Part shown: positions 1-7,854 of the stretch, piece by piece
How positions within the stretch are numbered: the stretch's first letter is position 1
How the letters are laid out: each line of letters begins with the position of its first letter
Source of the DNA: Mycobacterium terramassiliense
GTDB lineage: Bacteria; Actinomycetota; Actinomycetes; Mycobacteriales; Mycobacteriaceae
Direction of reading: 5' to 3'
Assembly (NCBI RefSeq): GCF_900157385.1
Contig: NZ_LT717701.1
Coordinates: 310,001 to 374,000, forward strand
Length of the DNA: 64,000 bases
Notes under the pieces: generated by a model
Seen by the model: the letters and a program-made list of their open reading frames with translations, nothing else
What the model was told of the DNA's origin: nothing
Database searches by the model: none
Program-made: the position numbers and the translations under genes

Positions 1-458
1 TCGCCGCGCTGTGGCATGCGACGACGCTGTTGCGCGAGCAGCGCGGCGATGGGCACGTGGCGGTGCTGGCCGCCGCCGGCATCTCGGGCCGCGAATCCAA
101 CGTATTGCATGCCGCGGCGGGCCGGGTCCAGCGCGACTACATCGCCCGCACCCGCGACTATGACGAGGCGGCGTGGCGTCGTTACGAGCAGCGGCTGGCC
201 GAGCGCGGTCTGCTCAACGACGACGGCTCGCTGACGGCAGCCGGTCGCCAATTGAAGGATCACATCGAATCCAGCACCGATGCGCTTGGCCTGTCCGCGC
301 TCGGCGCGCTCAGCGACGACGAGGTGGAGACGCTGTTTCAAGCGCTCACCCCGATCACCCGGGTGGTGATCGCCGGCGGCGATATCCCCGCCAAAACTCC
401 GATGAGCTTGCACCGCAACGACTTGGACGACGGCAGCGCGCACGTGGCCAGCAGCTAA
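1..458 (+). CDS. SCO6745-family winged-helix-like protein, 3' part
   Basis: Only the C-terminal about 150 residues are in the window; the frame is open from base 3 and the true start lies upstream. The visible protein begins AALWHATTLLREQRGDGHVA and continues through a region typical of the actinobacterial SCO6745 family, whose members have an HTH-like fold and no proven reaction. A stretch rich in Asp and Glu follows and the end is low-complexity. The family assignment rests on the ALWHAT...REQRGDGHVA motif. A role in regulation is plausible from the fold but not shown. The stop is TAA at 456-458. Confidence 0.7.
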   Translation, partial: AALWHATTLLREQRGDGHVAVLAAAGISGRESNVLHAAAGRVQRDYIARTRDYDEAAWRRYEQRLAERGLLNDDGSLTAAGRQLKDHIESSTDALGLSALGALSDDEVETLFQALTPITRVVIAGGDIPAKTPMSLHRNDLDDGSAHVASS

Positions 459-520
459 CGCGGCAATCGGGAATGCCGGGTGGCACCGTCGAGCTGGCAC
501 GCCCAACCCGACGGGGACGG

Positions 521-1006
521 CTATCGGCCGCTGACCGGTTGCGCCACAACGTGATCCATCGGCAATCCGTTGCCGTTTGTCATGTCGCGGTCGGCCACGG
601 CGGTAGCCAGCGCCGTGCCGTTCCTGATCGTCCCGATGATGTCGACGTGGTCGTTGATCTCGAAATGTGAAGCGGCAATTGCGGATCGGCTGCCGTTGGT
701 GATGAAAGCGGTGTTCGGGGTGACGAGATAGGTCTGGGTGTATCCGTCGACGCTGCGAGCGGTCACCGAGTCCGCCGAGACCGCGATCACGGTTCCCTGC
801 TGGCGCACTGGTTGGGACACCGGGGCCGGCCCCAAGGTCGCCTCTACCGTTGGCTTTTCGGGCTCGGCCGTGTTGGTCACCAACGCCGTCAGGCTCACGG
901 CGCACAGCACCGCACCGGTGACGATCTCGCAACCGGTAGCAATGGCCCGCGCTTTGCGCGGCAGCTTCCGATGCCCCGACGTTCTTTGCTCGGACGGCTC
1001 GATCAT
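521..1006 (-). CDS. Membrane-anchored protein with DUF5666-like domain
   Basis: About 161 residues from an ATG; a TTG 24 bases upstream in frame is an alternative start. A basic N-terminus is followed by one hydrophobic segment (about residues 28-45, ending SLTALVTNT), a short Pro/Thr-rich linker and a compact C-terminal domain reading GTVIAVSADSVTARSVDGYT then TYLVTPNTAFI. That pattern of short beta strands resembles DUF5666/OB-like domains of exported actinobacterial proteins. The topology suggests a single-pass protein with its domain outside the membrane. The function is unknown. It lies downstream of, and on the same strand as, the mycolic acid methyltransferase, separated by a hairpin. 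Confidence 0.6.
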   Translation of the reverse strand: MIEPSEQRTSGHRKLPRKARAIATGCEIVTGAVLCAVSLTALVTNTAEPEKPTVEATLGPAPVSQPVRQQGTVIAVSADSVTARSVDGYTQTYLVTPNTAFITNGSRSAIAASHFEINDHVDIIGTIRNGTALATAVADRDMTNGNGLPMDHVVAQPVSGR

Positions 1007-1046
1007 GCGGTGCTTGGCGCCCACGGTCAATCCTTCCTTCGGTTTT

Positions 1047-1066
1047 GCGCCGACAAACGTCGGCGC
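1047..1066 (-). terminator. Stem-loop after the mycolic acid methyltransferase gene
   Basis: A perfect 8-bp stem, GCGCCGAC with GTCGGCGC, around a four-base loop. It lies between the stop of the methyltransferase gene (1133) and the start of the next minus-strand gene (1006). No U-tract follows in the minus direction, which is common for mycobacterial terminators, so intrinsic termination is likely but unproven. Confidence 0.45.
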
Positions 1067-1132
1067 CCACCGAATCAGGTTGTTGCTCGTGGTGTTACCC
1101 GCAGCGCTGCGCTGATAAACCGCGCCGGCCCG

Positions 1133-2017
1133 TCAGCCCTTGGCGAGGGTGAATTGCGCGACGTCGGTATAGCCCTCGCGGAACAACTCGGCGCACCCCG
1201 TGAGGTACTTCATGTACCGGTCGTACACCTCTTGGGACTGAATCGCGATGGCGTCGTCGCGGCGGGCCTCCAGCGCCGCCGCCCAGGTGTCGAGTGTGCG
1301 TGCGTAGTGCGGGCGCAACTGCTGGACTCGCTTGACCGCGAAGCCGGCATTCTCGGCTTGCCGCTCGACCGCCGCGGCGTTGGGCAGGTCTCCGCCCGGG
1401 AAGATCTCGTCCATGATGAATTTCATGAACCGCAGCTTGGTCATGGTGATGGGCAGTCCGCGTTCGGCGAACTCGTCGTCGCTGGGCTTGATGATGGTGT
1501 GCAGCAGCATCACGCCGTCGGCGGGCAGCGCCTGGTAGGCCATCTTGAAGAAGTCGGGGTAGCGGTCGCGCCCGAAGTGTTCGAACGCACCGATCGACAC
1601 GATGCGATCCACCTTGTCGTCGAACTGCTCCCAGCCCCGCAGCAGCACGCGCTTGGTCCGCGGGCTCGGATGCCGGTCCAGGCGTTGCTGCACGTGCGCC
1701 TGCTGATTGCGGCTCAGCGTCAGTCCCACGACGTTGACGTCGTAGCGTTCGAGCGCGCGAACGATCGTCGTGCCCCAGCCGCACCCGATGTCCAGCAGCG
1801 TCATGCCCGGCTGGAGACCGAGCTTGCCCAGCGAGAGGTCCACCTTGGCGAGCTGTGCCTCTTCGAGCGTCATGTCGTCGCGCTCGAAATAGGCGCAGCT
1901 GTAGGTCCGCGTCGGGTCCAGGAAAAGCGCAAAGAAGTCGTCGGACAGGTCGTAGTGCGCCTGCACGTCCTCGAAGTGCGGCTCCAAGCTGACGGCTTCG
2001 GTCTTATCTTCGGGCAC
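1133..2017 (-). CDS. Cyclopropane mycolic acid synthase family methyltransferase
   Basis: SAM-dependent methyltransferase of the CmaA/PcaA/MmaA family, which modifies double bases of meromycolate chains (cyclopropanation or methyl branching) for the outer cell envelope. From the GTG chosen here the protein is 294 residues, the usual size. An ATG 51 bases upstream would add 17 untypical residues. Visible motifs are YDLSDDFFALFLDPTRTYSC (about 22-41), the SAM loop LLDIGCGWG (about 75-83), and SIGAFEHFG with the conserved Glu at about 146 that binds bicarbonate in known structures. The SIGAFEHFG form is that of CmaA1, CmaA2 and PcaA rather than MmaA4, so cyclopropane formation is the better guess. 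The exact substrate position cannot be read from sequence. Confidence 0.9.
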   Translation of the reverse strand: MPEDKTEAVSLEPHFEDVQAHYDLSDDFFALFLDPTRTYSCAYFERDDMTLEEAQLAKVDLSLGKLGLQPGMTLLDIGCGWGTTIVRALERYDVNVVGLTLSRNQQAHVQQRLDRHPSPRTKRVLLRGWEQFDDKVDRIVSIGAFEHFGRDRYPDFFKMAYQALPADGVMLLHTIIKPSDDEFAERGLPITMTKLRFMKFIMDEIFPGGDLPNAAAVERQAENAGFAVKRVQQLRPHYARTLDTWAAALEARRDDAIAIQSQEVYDRYMKYLTGCAELFREGYTDVAQFTLAKG

Positions 2018-2258
2018 GGCACAACCCCTGACGTGGACTTTTTTGGTCTCAGCGGCGTGTGATCTCAACCGCGCGAGCTACTGGCCCATCAGTCTATCCG
2101 CCCGGATGACCGCGCCACGAATCGTCGGCTTGGCATGCGGGAGACGGCGCCGTCGAATTTTTCAGGTGTGGGCGACGCTCGACGTGGCTAATTGAAGTGG
2201 GGAGCCGTGTCGACGGGCGGTGCGGCCGGACGGCATGGGACTGAATGGGAGGCCGGCC

Positions 2259-3617
2259 ATGGAACCGATATCGCCGACGGACGCGCTGTTTCTCATCGGA
2301 GAGTCGCGCGAACATCCGATGCACGTGGGTTCGTTGCAGCTCTTCGAGCCGCCCGAGGACGCCGGGCCGCACTTCGTCCGCGAGTCCTATCAGGCGATGC
2401 TCGAGTGCACCGATATCCAGCCGACGTTCCGCAAGCACCCGGCCTTCTTCGGCGGCCTCACCAACGTCGCGTGGTCGCTCGACAGGGATGTGGAGCTCGA
2501 TTACCACCTCCGCCGCTCGGCCCTGCCGGAGCCTGGGCGGGTGCGCGACCTGCTCGAACTGGCCTCCCGGTTGCACGGCAGCCTGCTCGACCGGCACCGC
2601 CCACTGTGGGAAGCCCACCTCGTCGAGGGACTCCAGGACGGGCGGTACGCGGTCTACACGAAGTACCACCACTCCCTGATGGACGGCGTATCGGCGCTGC
2701 GGTTGGTGCAGCGCGCGTTTACCTCCGATCCCGACGACGACGAGGTACGGGTCCCGTGGAACCTGCCGCCGCGACACCGCGCGGGCCGCGGGAAACGGGC
2801 GTCGCTGCTCGAACGGGTCGGGCGGACCGCGGGGTCCGCGTTCGCGTTGGCCCCGTCAACGGTGCGGCTCGCGCGGGCCGCGCTGCTCGAACAACAACTG
2901 ACCCTCCCCTTCCGGGCGCCGCGCAGCATGTTCAACGTCCGGATCGGCGGCGCCAGGCGGGTTGCCGCACAGTCCTGGTCGCTGGACCGCATCAAGGCGG
3001 TCAAGTCGGCCGCCGGCGTCACCGTCAACGACGTGGTGCTCGCCATGTCCGCCGGAGCGCTGCGCGCCTACCTGATCGAGCAGAACGCCCTCCCGGACGC
3101 CCCGCTGACCGCGATGGTTCCGGTCAACCTCCGCAAGGACGACGACGATCGTGGCGGCAACATGGTCGGCACCTTCCTGTGCAACCTGGCGACTGACCTC
3201 GACGACCCGGCGCAGCGGCTGGAGACCATCAGCTCGTCGATCCGCGACACCAAAGAGGTGTTCCAGCAACTGCCCCCGATGCAACAGCTGGCCCTGTCGG
3301 CGTTCAACATCGGTGGGCTGTTCTTCGGGCTGATTCCGGGGTATCTCTCGACGGCCTCGCCGCCGTTCAACATCGTCATCTCGAACGTCTCGGCCGGGCC
3401 GGCCGAGCCGCTGTATTGGCGTGGCGCCCGCCTCGATGGGAACTATCCGCTGTCGATCCCGCTCGACGGCCAGGCGGTCAACATCACCGTGACCAACAAC
3501 GCCGACAACCTCGACTTCGGCCTCGTCGGCTGCCGCCGGAGCGTCCCGCACCTGCAGCGGCTGCTCGGCCACTTGGAGACGTCGCTGAAGGAGCTGGAGC
3601 GCGCCTTCGGCGCGTGA
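2259..3617 (+). CDS. WS/DGAT-type diacylglycerol O-acyltransferase
   Basis: 452 residues. Wax ester synthase/diacylglycerol acyltransferases make triacylglycerol and wax esters from acyl-CoA, the storage lipid of mycobacteria. The N-terminus MEPISPTDALFLIGE is the family's usual opening, and the ATG has a GGGAGG ribosome site about 7 bases upstream. The catalytic motif HHxxxDG is present as HHSLMDG (about residues 133-139). The C-terminal half carries the PFNIVISNVSAGP block seen in the family. It is divergent from the methyltransferase gene across a 241-base gap. Mycobacteria have many paralogues; which one this matches cannot be decided here. Confidence 0.92.
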   Translation: MEPISPTDALFLIGESREHPMHVGSLQLFEPPEDAGPHFVRESYQAMLECTDIQPTFRKHPAFFGGLTNVAWSLDRDVELDYHLRRSALPEPGRVRDLLELASRLHGSLLDRHRPLWEAHLVEGLQDGRYAVYTKYHHSLMDGVSALRLVQRAFTSDPDDDEVRVPWNLPPRHRAGRGKRASLLERVGRTAGSAFALAPSTVRLARAALLEQQLTLPFRAPRSMFNVRIGGARRVAAQSWSLDRIKAVKSAAGVTVNDVVLAMSAGALRAYLIEQNALPDAPLTAMVPVNLRKDDDDRGGNMVGTFLCNLATDLDDPAQRLETISSSIRDTKEVFQQLPPMQQLALSAFNIGGLFFGLIPGYLSTASPPFNIVISNVSAGPAEPLYWRGARLDGNYPLSIPLDGQAVNITVTNNADNLDFGLVGCRRSVPHLQRLLGHLETSLKELERAFGA

Positions 3618-3645
3618 GGCACGCGCGGCTCGACGCCGTTAACCG

Positions 3646-4104
3646 TCAAACGTCGTTGTCCGGCAACGTAATCGGGTGGGTGGCGTAGTTCAGGCACACC
3701 GTTGTGCCGCCGGGCCGCGCGTTGATGGTGCAGTGATCGGCCAGCGCGTGCATCAGCATGATGCCGCGCGAAGCACGAGGATCGTCGGGTTTCTTCGGCG
3801 ACGGCCGATGCCAGGTTCCGCGGTCGCTGACGCGCACGCTGATCGATCGTGCGGCGGGATCGTAGCCGACCTGCAGCTCCATGGTGCCGGCGCGGTGATG
3901 CGTGCGATACGCGTGCTCAACGCAATTCGCGAGCGCCTCGCCGGCGCCCAAGAGAATGTTGTCGCGAACATCGGCACACACGTCGGTCGCCTCGCGCAAC
4001 CAGACTCGCAACGCGCGACGCAACTCGCTTGCCGTAACGGCGTCGGCGGCGCCGGCGCGGGTGAATCGCACCGGCGCGGCGGACGTCAGCGAATCGGCAG
4101 TCAT
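3646..4104 (-). CDS. RsbW-like ATP-binding anti-sigma/serine kinase
   Basis: 152 residues with a GHKL (HATPase_c) fold of the anti-sigma-factor type. The N-box is visible as E56-x3-N60 (GAGEALANCVEHAY), the D-box as D94RG, and the G-box as S112RGIMLM. Such proteins bind an alternative sigma factor or phosphorylate an STAS anti-antagonist in partner-switching systems. No sigma or STAS gene is adjacent, so the partner must be elsewhere. An ATG 60 bases farther upstream is in frame, but the start here sits just downstream of a SigF-like promoter. The gene follows the FNT channel gene on the same strand. Confidence 0.8.
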   Translation of the reverse strand: MTADSLTSAAPVRFTRAGAADAVTASELRRALRVWLREATDVCADVRDNILLGAGEALANCVEHAYRTHHRAGTMELQVGYDPAARSISVRVSDRGTWHRPSPKKPDDPRASRGIMLMHALADHCTINARPGGTTVCLNYATHPITLPDNDV

Positions 4105-4113
4105 GAAATATGC

Positions 4114-4141
4114 ATACCCAGTTGTCGTCCGGACGATAACC
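4114..4141 (-). promoter_or_regulatory. SigF-like promoter with a palindrome in the spacer
   Basis: On the minus strand: GGTTA (4137-4141), 17 bases, GGGTAT (4114-4119), then the ATG of the RsbW-like gene 10 bases further. This fits the mycobacterial SigF consensus (GGTTT, 15-17, GGGTA) except one base in the -35 box. The spacer contains the perfect 12-bp palindrome TCGTCCGGACGA (4125-4136). Transcription would start at or next to the ATG, giving a leaderless or almost leaderless message. Confidence 0.6.
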
Positions 4142-4222
4142 CGCCTACGTATCGCTTGGGCCACAGCTTGCGCTCAGCCGGGATTGCGAATGCGGCACCA
4201 TGATTGGCGCGGGCCGGGCCGT

Positions 4223-5041
4223 TCATGCGGCATCCACGGCTGCGCGCTCCTCCTGCAGCCGGTCCTTGCTGCGCACCAGCCGCAGCAGCGTCACCAGACC
4301 CAGCCCGCCCACGACATTGCCGGCCGCGGTGTAGGTGAACCAGCCCATCCAGTCGAGGTACCCGAACGGCGCGCGACCGGCCACGAGCGCGCCGAAAATC
4401 AGCAGCGAATCCAGGATCGAGTGAAAGATCTGCAGGCCAGCCAGGAGGAACGCCACCGCGACGGCCGCGGCGATCTTGCCGGGCACCGACTCGGTGCCGT
4501 GTTGCATCCGGGTCATCAACGTGATCGTCATGCCTCCGACGACGGAGAGCGCTACGGTTTGGGCCGATATCGGCGCCGTGGCGAAGTGGGTGCCCGATTC
4601 GATCGTCTGCTCGTGCAGCCGCGGGAACGCGGTCATGAGCAGCCACATGATCAACCAGCCGCCGACGAGGTTGGCCAACAGCGTGCCGCCCCACAACCTG
4701 AGCAACTGCCAGACGCTGGCGCGCTTGGCGGCCACGGTGACCACGGGCACCAGGAACCCCTCGGTGAACAACTCGCTGTGGCCGAGCAGCAGCGCCAGGA
4801 AGCCGATGGAGAACGCCAAACCCGCCAGCAGAGGTTGGTGGGTGGCGGACAGCACGGAAAGGTAGGCAAGCACGCCCAGCGCGACGTCGGTACCGCCGAA
4901 GAACCCGGTGACCAGCAGACCCCGCCAGGTGCGGTGCATGCGCTGGGTGCCCTCGCTCAGCATTCTGCTGAAGGCGTCCTCGAGGCGGTCCTCGATCGGG
5001 CTGTTGTATTCGCCGAGCCGGCGTTGAATCGTCTCACTCAT
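4223..5041 (-). CDS. Formate/nitrite transporter family membrane channel
   Basis: 272 residues from the ATG with start MSETIQRRLGEYN. About six membrane segments follow a short cytoplasmic N-terminus. The family signature near the first half is seen as LLLGHSELFTEGFLVPVVTV, close to the FTENF-type signature but with Gly for Asn, and the second half holds HSILDSLLIFGALVAG. FNT proteins form pentameric channels for small monovalent anions such as formate, nitrite or hydrosulfide. The changed signature places this in the YfdC-like subgroup of unknown substrate. It has its own SigF-like promoter and precedes the RsbW-like gene. Confidence 0.85.
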   Translation of the reverse strand: MSETIQRRLGEYNSPIEDRLEDAFSRMLSEGTQRMHRTWRGLLVTGFFGGTDVALGVLAYLSVLSATHQPLLAGLAFSIGFLALLLGHSELFTEGFLVPVVTVAAKRASVWQLLRLWGGTLLANLVGGWLIMWLLMTAFPRLHEQTIESGTHFATAPISAQTVALSVVGGMTITLMTRMQHGTESVPGKIAAAVAVAFLLAGLQIFHSILDSLLIFGALVAGRAPFGYLDWMGWFTYTAAGNVVGGLGLVTLLRLVRSKDRLQEERAAVDAA

Positions 5042-5067
5042 CCTGGGTTCCTCACGGCCAGCCGTGA

Positions 5068-5093
5068 ATACCCGCTCATCGCGACGGGCAACG
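5068..5093 (-). promoter_or_regulatory. SigF-like promoter upstream of the FNT gene
   Basis: On the minus strand: CGTTG (5089-5093), 15 bases, GGGTAT (5068-5073), 26 bases ahead of the FNT start. The -10 box is a perfect match to the SigF consensus; the -35 box differs at two bases. Having two such promoters in front of adjacent same-strand genes raises the chance that both are real. Confidence 0.45.
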
Positions 5094-5138
5094 CCGTTGC
5101 CGAGTGTGACGTTCGTTATAGGCGTGGCGCGGCGACGG

Positions 5139-5561
5139 TTATTCGAGCACGAAAACCGGGATCTGCCGGGCCGTCTTGGTCTGGTAGTCGCCGTACGGCG
5201 GAAAGGCTTCGACGGCCAGCCGCCACCACTGCTCCCGCTCGGTGCCTTCCACCTCACGCGCTGTCAGAGAGAGGACCTTGTCGCCGTCCTGCACCGTCAC
5301 CGCCGGGTTGGCCTTGACATTGAAGTACCAGGAGGGGTGGGCGGGAGCGCCGCCCTTCGACGCCACCATGGCGTAACGGCCGTCCTTCTCGACGCGCATC
5401 AACGGCACGTATCGCCGCTTCCCGGACTTTGCCCCCGTCGTCGTCACCAGGATGACCGGCCGGTCGAGAATCTGGACCCCGTCGGTCGAACCTTGCTTCA
5501 GTATTTGTTCGGTCTGTTGGCGCACCCATTCGGTGGGGCTCAGCTCAATCCCGTCGGTCAT
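5139..5561 (-). CDS. Deazaflavin (F420)-dependent nitroreductase family protein
   Basis: 140 residues from ATG with MTDGIELSPTEWVRQQTEQI, a usual N-terminus of the DUF385/Ddn-type split-barrel family. Recognisable stretches are VILVTTTGAKSGKRRYVPLM (cofactor-binding TTGAKSGKxR motif), GGAPAHPSWYFNVKANP and a C-terminal aromatic-rich end. The family uses reduced F420 to reduce quinones or nitro compounds; the natural substrate is unknown. The next gene on the same strand upstream, a diguanylate cyclase, ends 53 bases before this start, so co-transcription is possible. Confidence 0.88.
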   Translation of the reverse strand: MTDGIELSPTEWVRQQTEQILKQGSTDGVQILDRPVILVTTTGAKSGKRRYVPLMRVEKDGRYAMVASKGGAPAHPSWYFNVKANPAVTVQDGDKVLSLTAREVEGTEREQWWRLAVEAFPPYGDYQTKTARQIPVFVLE

Positions 5562-5614
5562 GGCCTTCGCAACACCGCCGGATGGCCCATCCATTCCCGG
5601 GCCGATGTCACCGG

Positions 5615-6688
5615 CTATCCGGCGGCCCGGCGAACGAACGCCGGATAGTGGCAAACCTGGTTCCCGCCGGCGCGCTTGGCCTCGTACATTGCGGCGTCGG
5701 ACGTGCTGATGAGATCCTCGATGAGCTGCGCGTCGGCCAGCGAGGCGTCCAATGCGATGCCGGAGGTCCCGATGCTGGCCGTGATCGGGAAGGGAACCTC
5801 GGCGATCGCCTGGCGAAGCCGCTCGGCCATCGTCGTCGGGTTCGGTGTGGTGTCGGTGTCGACGACCACGAATTCCTCGCCGCCCACCCGACCGATCACC
5901 GCGGACGGTCCGCAGTTCTCTTCGAGCGCCGCGCCCACCGCGACCAGGGCCTGGTCTCCAGCGGCGTGACCCTGGGTGTCGTTGACCTTCTTGAAGTTGT
6001 CCAGGTCGATCACCGTCGTCACCAGATACTTGCCCGCGGACCGGCCGTGCAGCGTCAGCAGTTCGTGCACCGCTTCGTAGAAGGAACGCCGGTTGCGCAG
6101 GCCCGTGAGCGCGTCGCGGTCGGACGTCCGGAGGTCGCTTCGCAGCGTCTGCACCACAGACTCGATCCCGAATGGCACGCCGATGTTGAGCGCCATCACG
6201 ATTATCAGACCGGCCGTTATGGCCGCGACGTCACCGGTAATCACGATGAATCGGTGCGCCAGGGTTAACGCGCACGCCGTCGCCACGGCGAAATTCGCCA
6301 GCACGTAATAGCCGGCGTGGAAGTACGCGATGAAGCCACCGAGCATCGCGAACATCGTGCAGCCCATCAAACCCGTGTACGGGTTCGACAACCCCAAACA
6401 CATCGCGGCGATGGCGGCCGTCGCGCCCAGCGAAAAGAGGATCGACTGCCGCCGGGTGGGCCAGTGGACCAGCCACAGGGTTGCGCCGGCGAATCCCAGC
6501 ACCGCTATCGCGATGGACGCCGCCCGGGAGGCCGCGTTGTTCGGCCCGGTGGGGCTCCACAGCATCAGCAGCGGTAGAGCCGCCTGCGATGCTGTGAACG
6601 CGAATGTCGCCCTTTGCCAGATGGTCTGCAGACCCCGGCCCTTCAGATAGGCACTGACCCAGTCATAGTGATCGGTTTCCTTCACCAT
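5615..6688 (-). CDS. Membrane-bound diguanylate cyclase (GGDEF)
   Basis: 357 residues. Six or so hydrophobic segments fill residues about 20-180 (for example QAALPLLMLW and YYVLANFAVATACALTLAH). A GGDEF domain follows, beginning RDALTGLRNRRSF. The active-site loop is RVGGEEF (a GGEEF form), and the domain ends in SDAAMYEAKRAGGNQV, all of which indicate an active enzyme making c-di-GMP from two GTP. No RxxD inhibitory site is obvious just before the active loop. A decayed piece of a similar domain lies at 18950-19206. Confidence 0.9.
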   Translation of the reverse strand: MVKETDHYDWVSAYLKGRGLQTIWQRATFAFTASQAALPLLMLWSPTGPNNAASRAASIAIAVLGFAGATLWLVHWPTRRQSILFSLGATAAIAAMCLGLSNPYTGLMGCTMFAMLGGFIAYFHAGYYVLANFAVATACALTLAHRFIVITGDVAAITAGLIIVMALNIGVPFGIESVVQTLRSDLRTSDRDALTGLRNRRSFYEAVHELLTLHGRSAGKYLVTTVIDLDNFKKVNDTQGHAAGDQALVAVGAALEENCGPSAVIGRVGGEEFVVVDTDTTPNPTTMAERLRQAIAEVPFPITASIGTSGIALDASLADAQLIEDLISTSDAAMYEAKRAGGNQVCHYPAFVRRAAG

Positions 6689-6763
6689 CGACGGCCCAGT
6701 TTTGTCACGTGAAGAATTAAAGACCAACTGCGATAAAGTGCAAACTCGAGCGAAATCGGGGCG

Positions 6764-7729
6764 TCATCGACGCGGGCGCAATACCGGGGTCAGCAATTCT
6801 CGGTTGGCGAGGTAGTTGTCGAGGTTGTGGATCGCGAGCAACGCCATCGCCCGGCGAGTCCGCGCGGTCGCGCTGCCGATGTGGGGGAACAACACCACGT
6901 TGTCCAGACCCAACAGCTCGGCGGGCACGTGAGGTTCGTCGGCGAAGACGTCCAGCCCCGCTCCCGCCAGCGCGCCGCCGACGAGCAATTCCACCAAGGC
7001 TTCCTGGTCGACGACGCTGCCACGCGCGATGTTGATCAGGTAACCGTCGGGGCCCAACGCCTCGAGGACGGTGCGATCCACCAGCTTGCGCGTCCCGCGG
7101 TCGCCGGTGGTGGCGACGACCAGAACATCGACCGACCGCGCCAGCTCCACCGGTGACGGCGCGTAGCGGTACGGGCAGCCCTCGATCCGGTGGCGGTTGT
7201 GGTAGGCGATGGCACAGTCGAACCCGAGCAGCCTGGTCGCGATGGCCGACCCGATCCGGCCCAGCCCGAGGATCCCGACCTGCAGGCCGCTGACGTCCCT
7301 CGCATACGGGAACGGCGCGTCGCGCGTCCATCGACCCGCCCGCACGTAGCGGTCGGCGGCGGCAAAACGGCGCAACGTCATCAGGATCAGGCCCAGGGCC
7401 GTGTCGGCGACGGTGTCCGACAGGACGTCCGGGGTGTTGCTCACGCCGATACCGCGGCGCTTGGCCGCATCCAGGTCGATGGCATCCACCCCGGCCCCGT
7501 TGTTGACGATCGCCTCCAGGCTGGGCAGTGCCGCGATGGTCTCCGCGTCGACGCCGGGGTGGCCCGAGGTCACCACCACGCGGATCTCGCTCGCGTGCTC
7601 GGCCAGGAACCTGGAGCGCTCCCGACCGTCGGGAAGCGAGGGCGTTTCGTACCGCAGGGCCAGCTCATGGGCGAAGGTCGGCTCGAAGTCGCCGATCCGC
7701 AGCACCGCGTTGGTCTTGTTCACGGTCAC
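6764..7729 (-). CDS. D-2-hydroxyacid dehydrogenase
   Basis: 321 residues, NAD(P)-dependent D-isomer-specific 2-hydroxyacid dehydrogenase family. The nucleotide-binding motif is GLQVGILGLGRIGSAIATRL, and the catalytic Arg lies in the INIARGSVVDQEAL stretch. The Glu follows in DVFADEPHVP and the catalytic His in NVVLFPHIGSAT. Members interconvert 2-keto and D-2-hydroxy acids such as glyoxylate/glycolate or hydroxypyruvate/glycerate; the substrate here cannot be set. It starts with GTG, with a second GTG two codons on. It is 125 bases downstream of the ferredoxin reductase gene and probably a separate unit. Confidence 0.9.
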   Translation of the reverse strand: MTVNKTNAVLRIGDFEPTFAHELALRYETPSLPDGRERSRFLAEHASEIRVVVTSGHPGVDAETIAALPSLEAIVNNGAGVDAIDLDAAKRRGIGVSNTPDVLSDTVADTALGLILMTLRRFAAADRYVRAGRWTRDAPFPYARDVSGLQVGILGLGRIGSAIATRLLGFDCAIAYHNRHRIEGCPYRYAPSPVELARSVDVLVVATTGDRGTRKLVDRTVLEALGPDGYLINIARGSVVDQEALVELLVGGALAGAGLDVFADEPHVPAELLGLDNVVLFPHIGSATARTRRAMALLAIHNLDNYLANRELLTPVLRPRR

Positions 7730-7854
7730 GCGTCCATCATCGCGGGGCGGCTCGCGACGCCACCGAGCGAGCCTGCGCTCAGCGCCTAAAACGCGGCAAA
7801 GCTACGGTCTGGATGTGGTTTCGACGACGTTGCCGGGCAAGCGCACGTGCGCCA

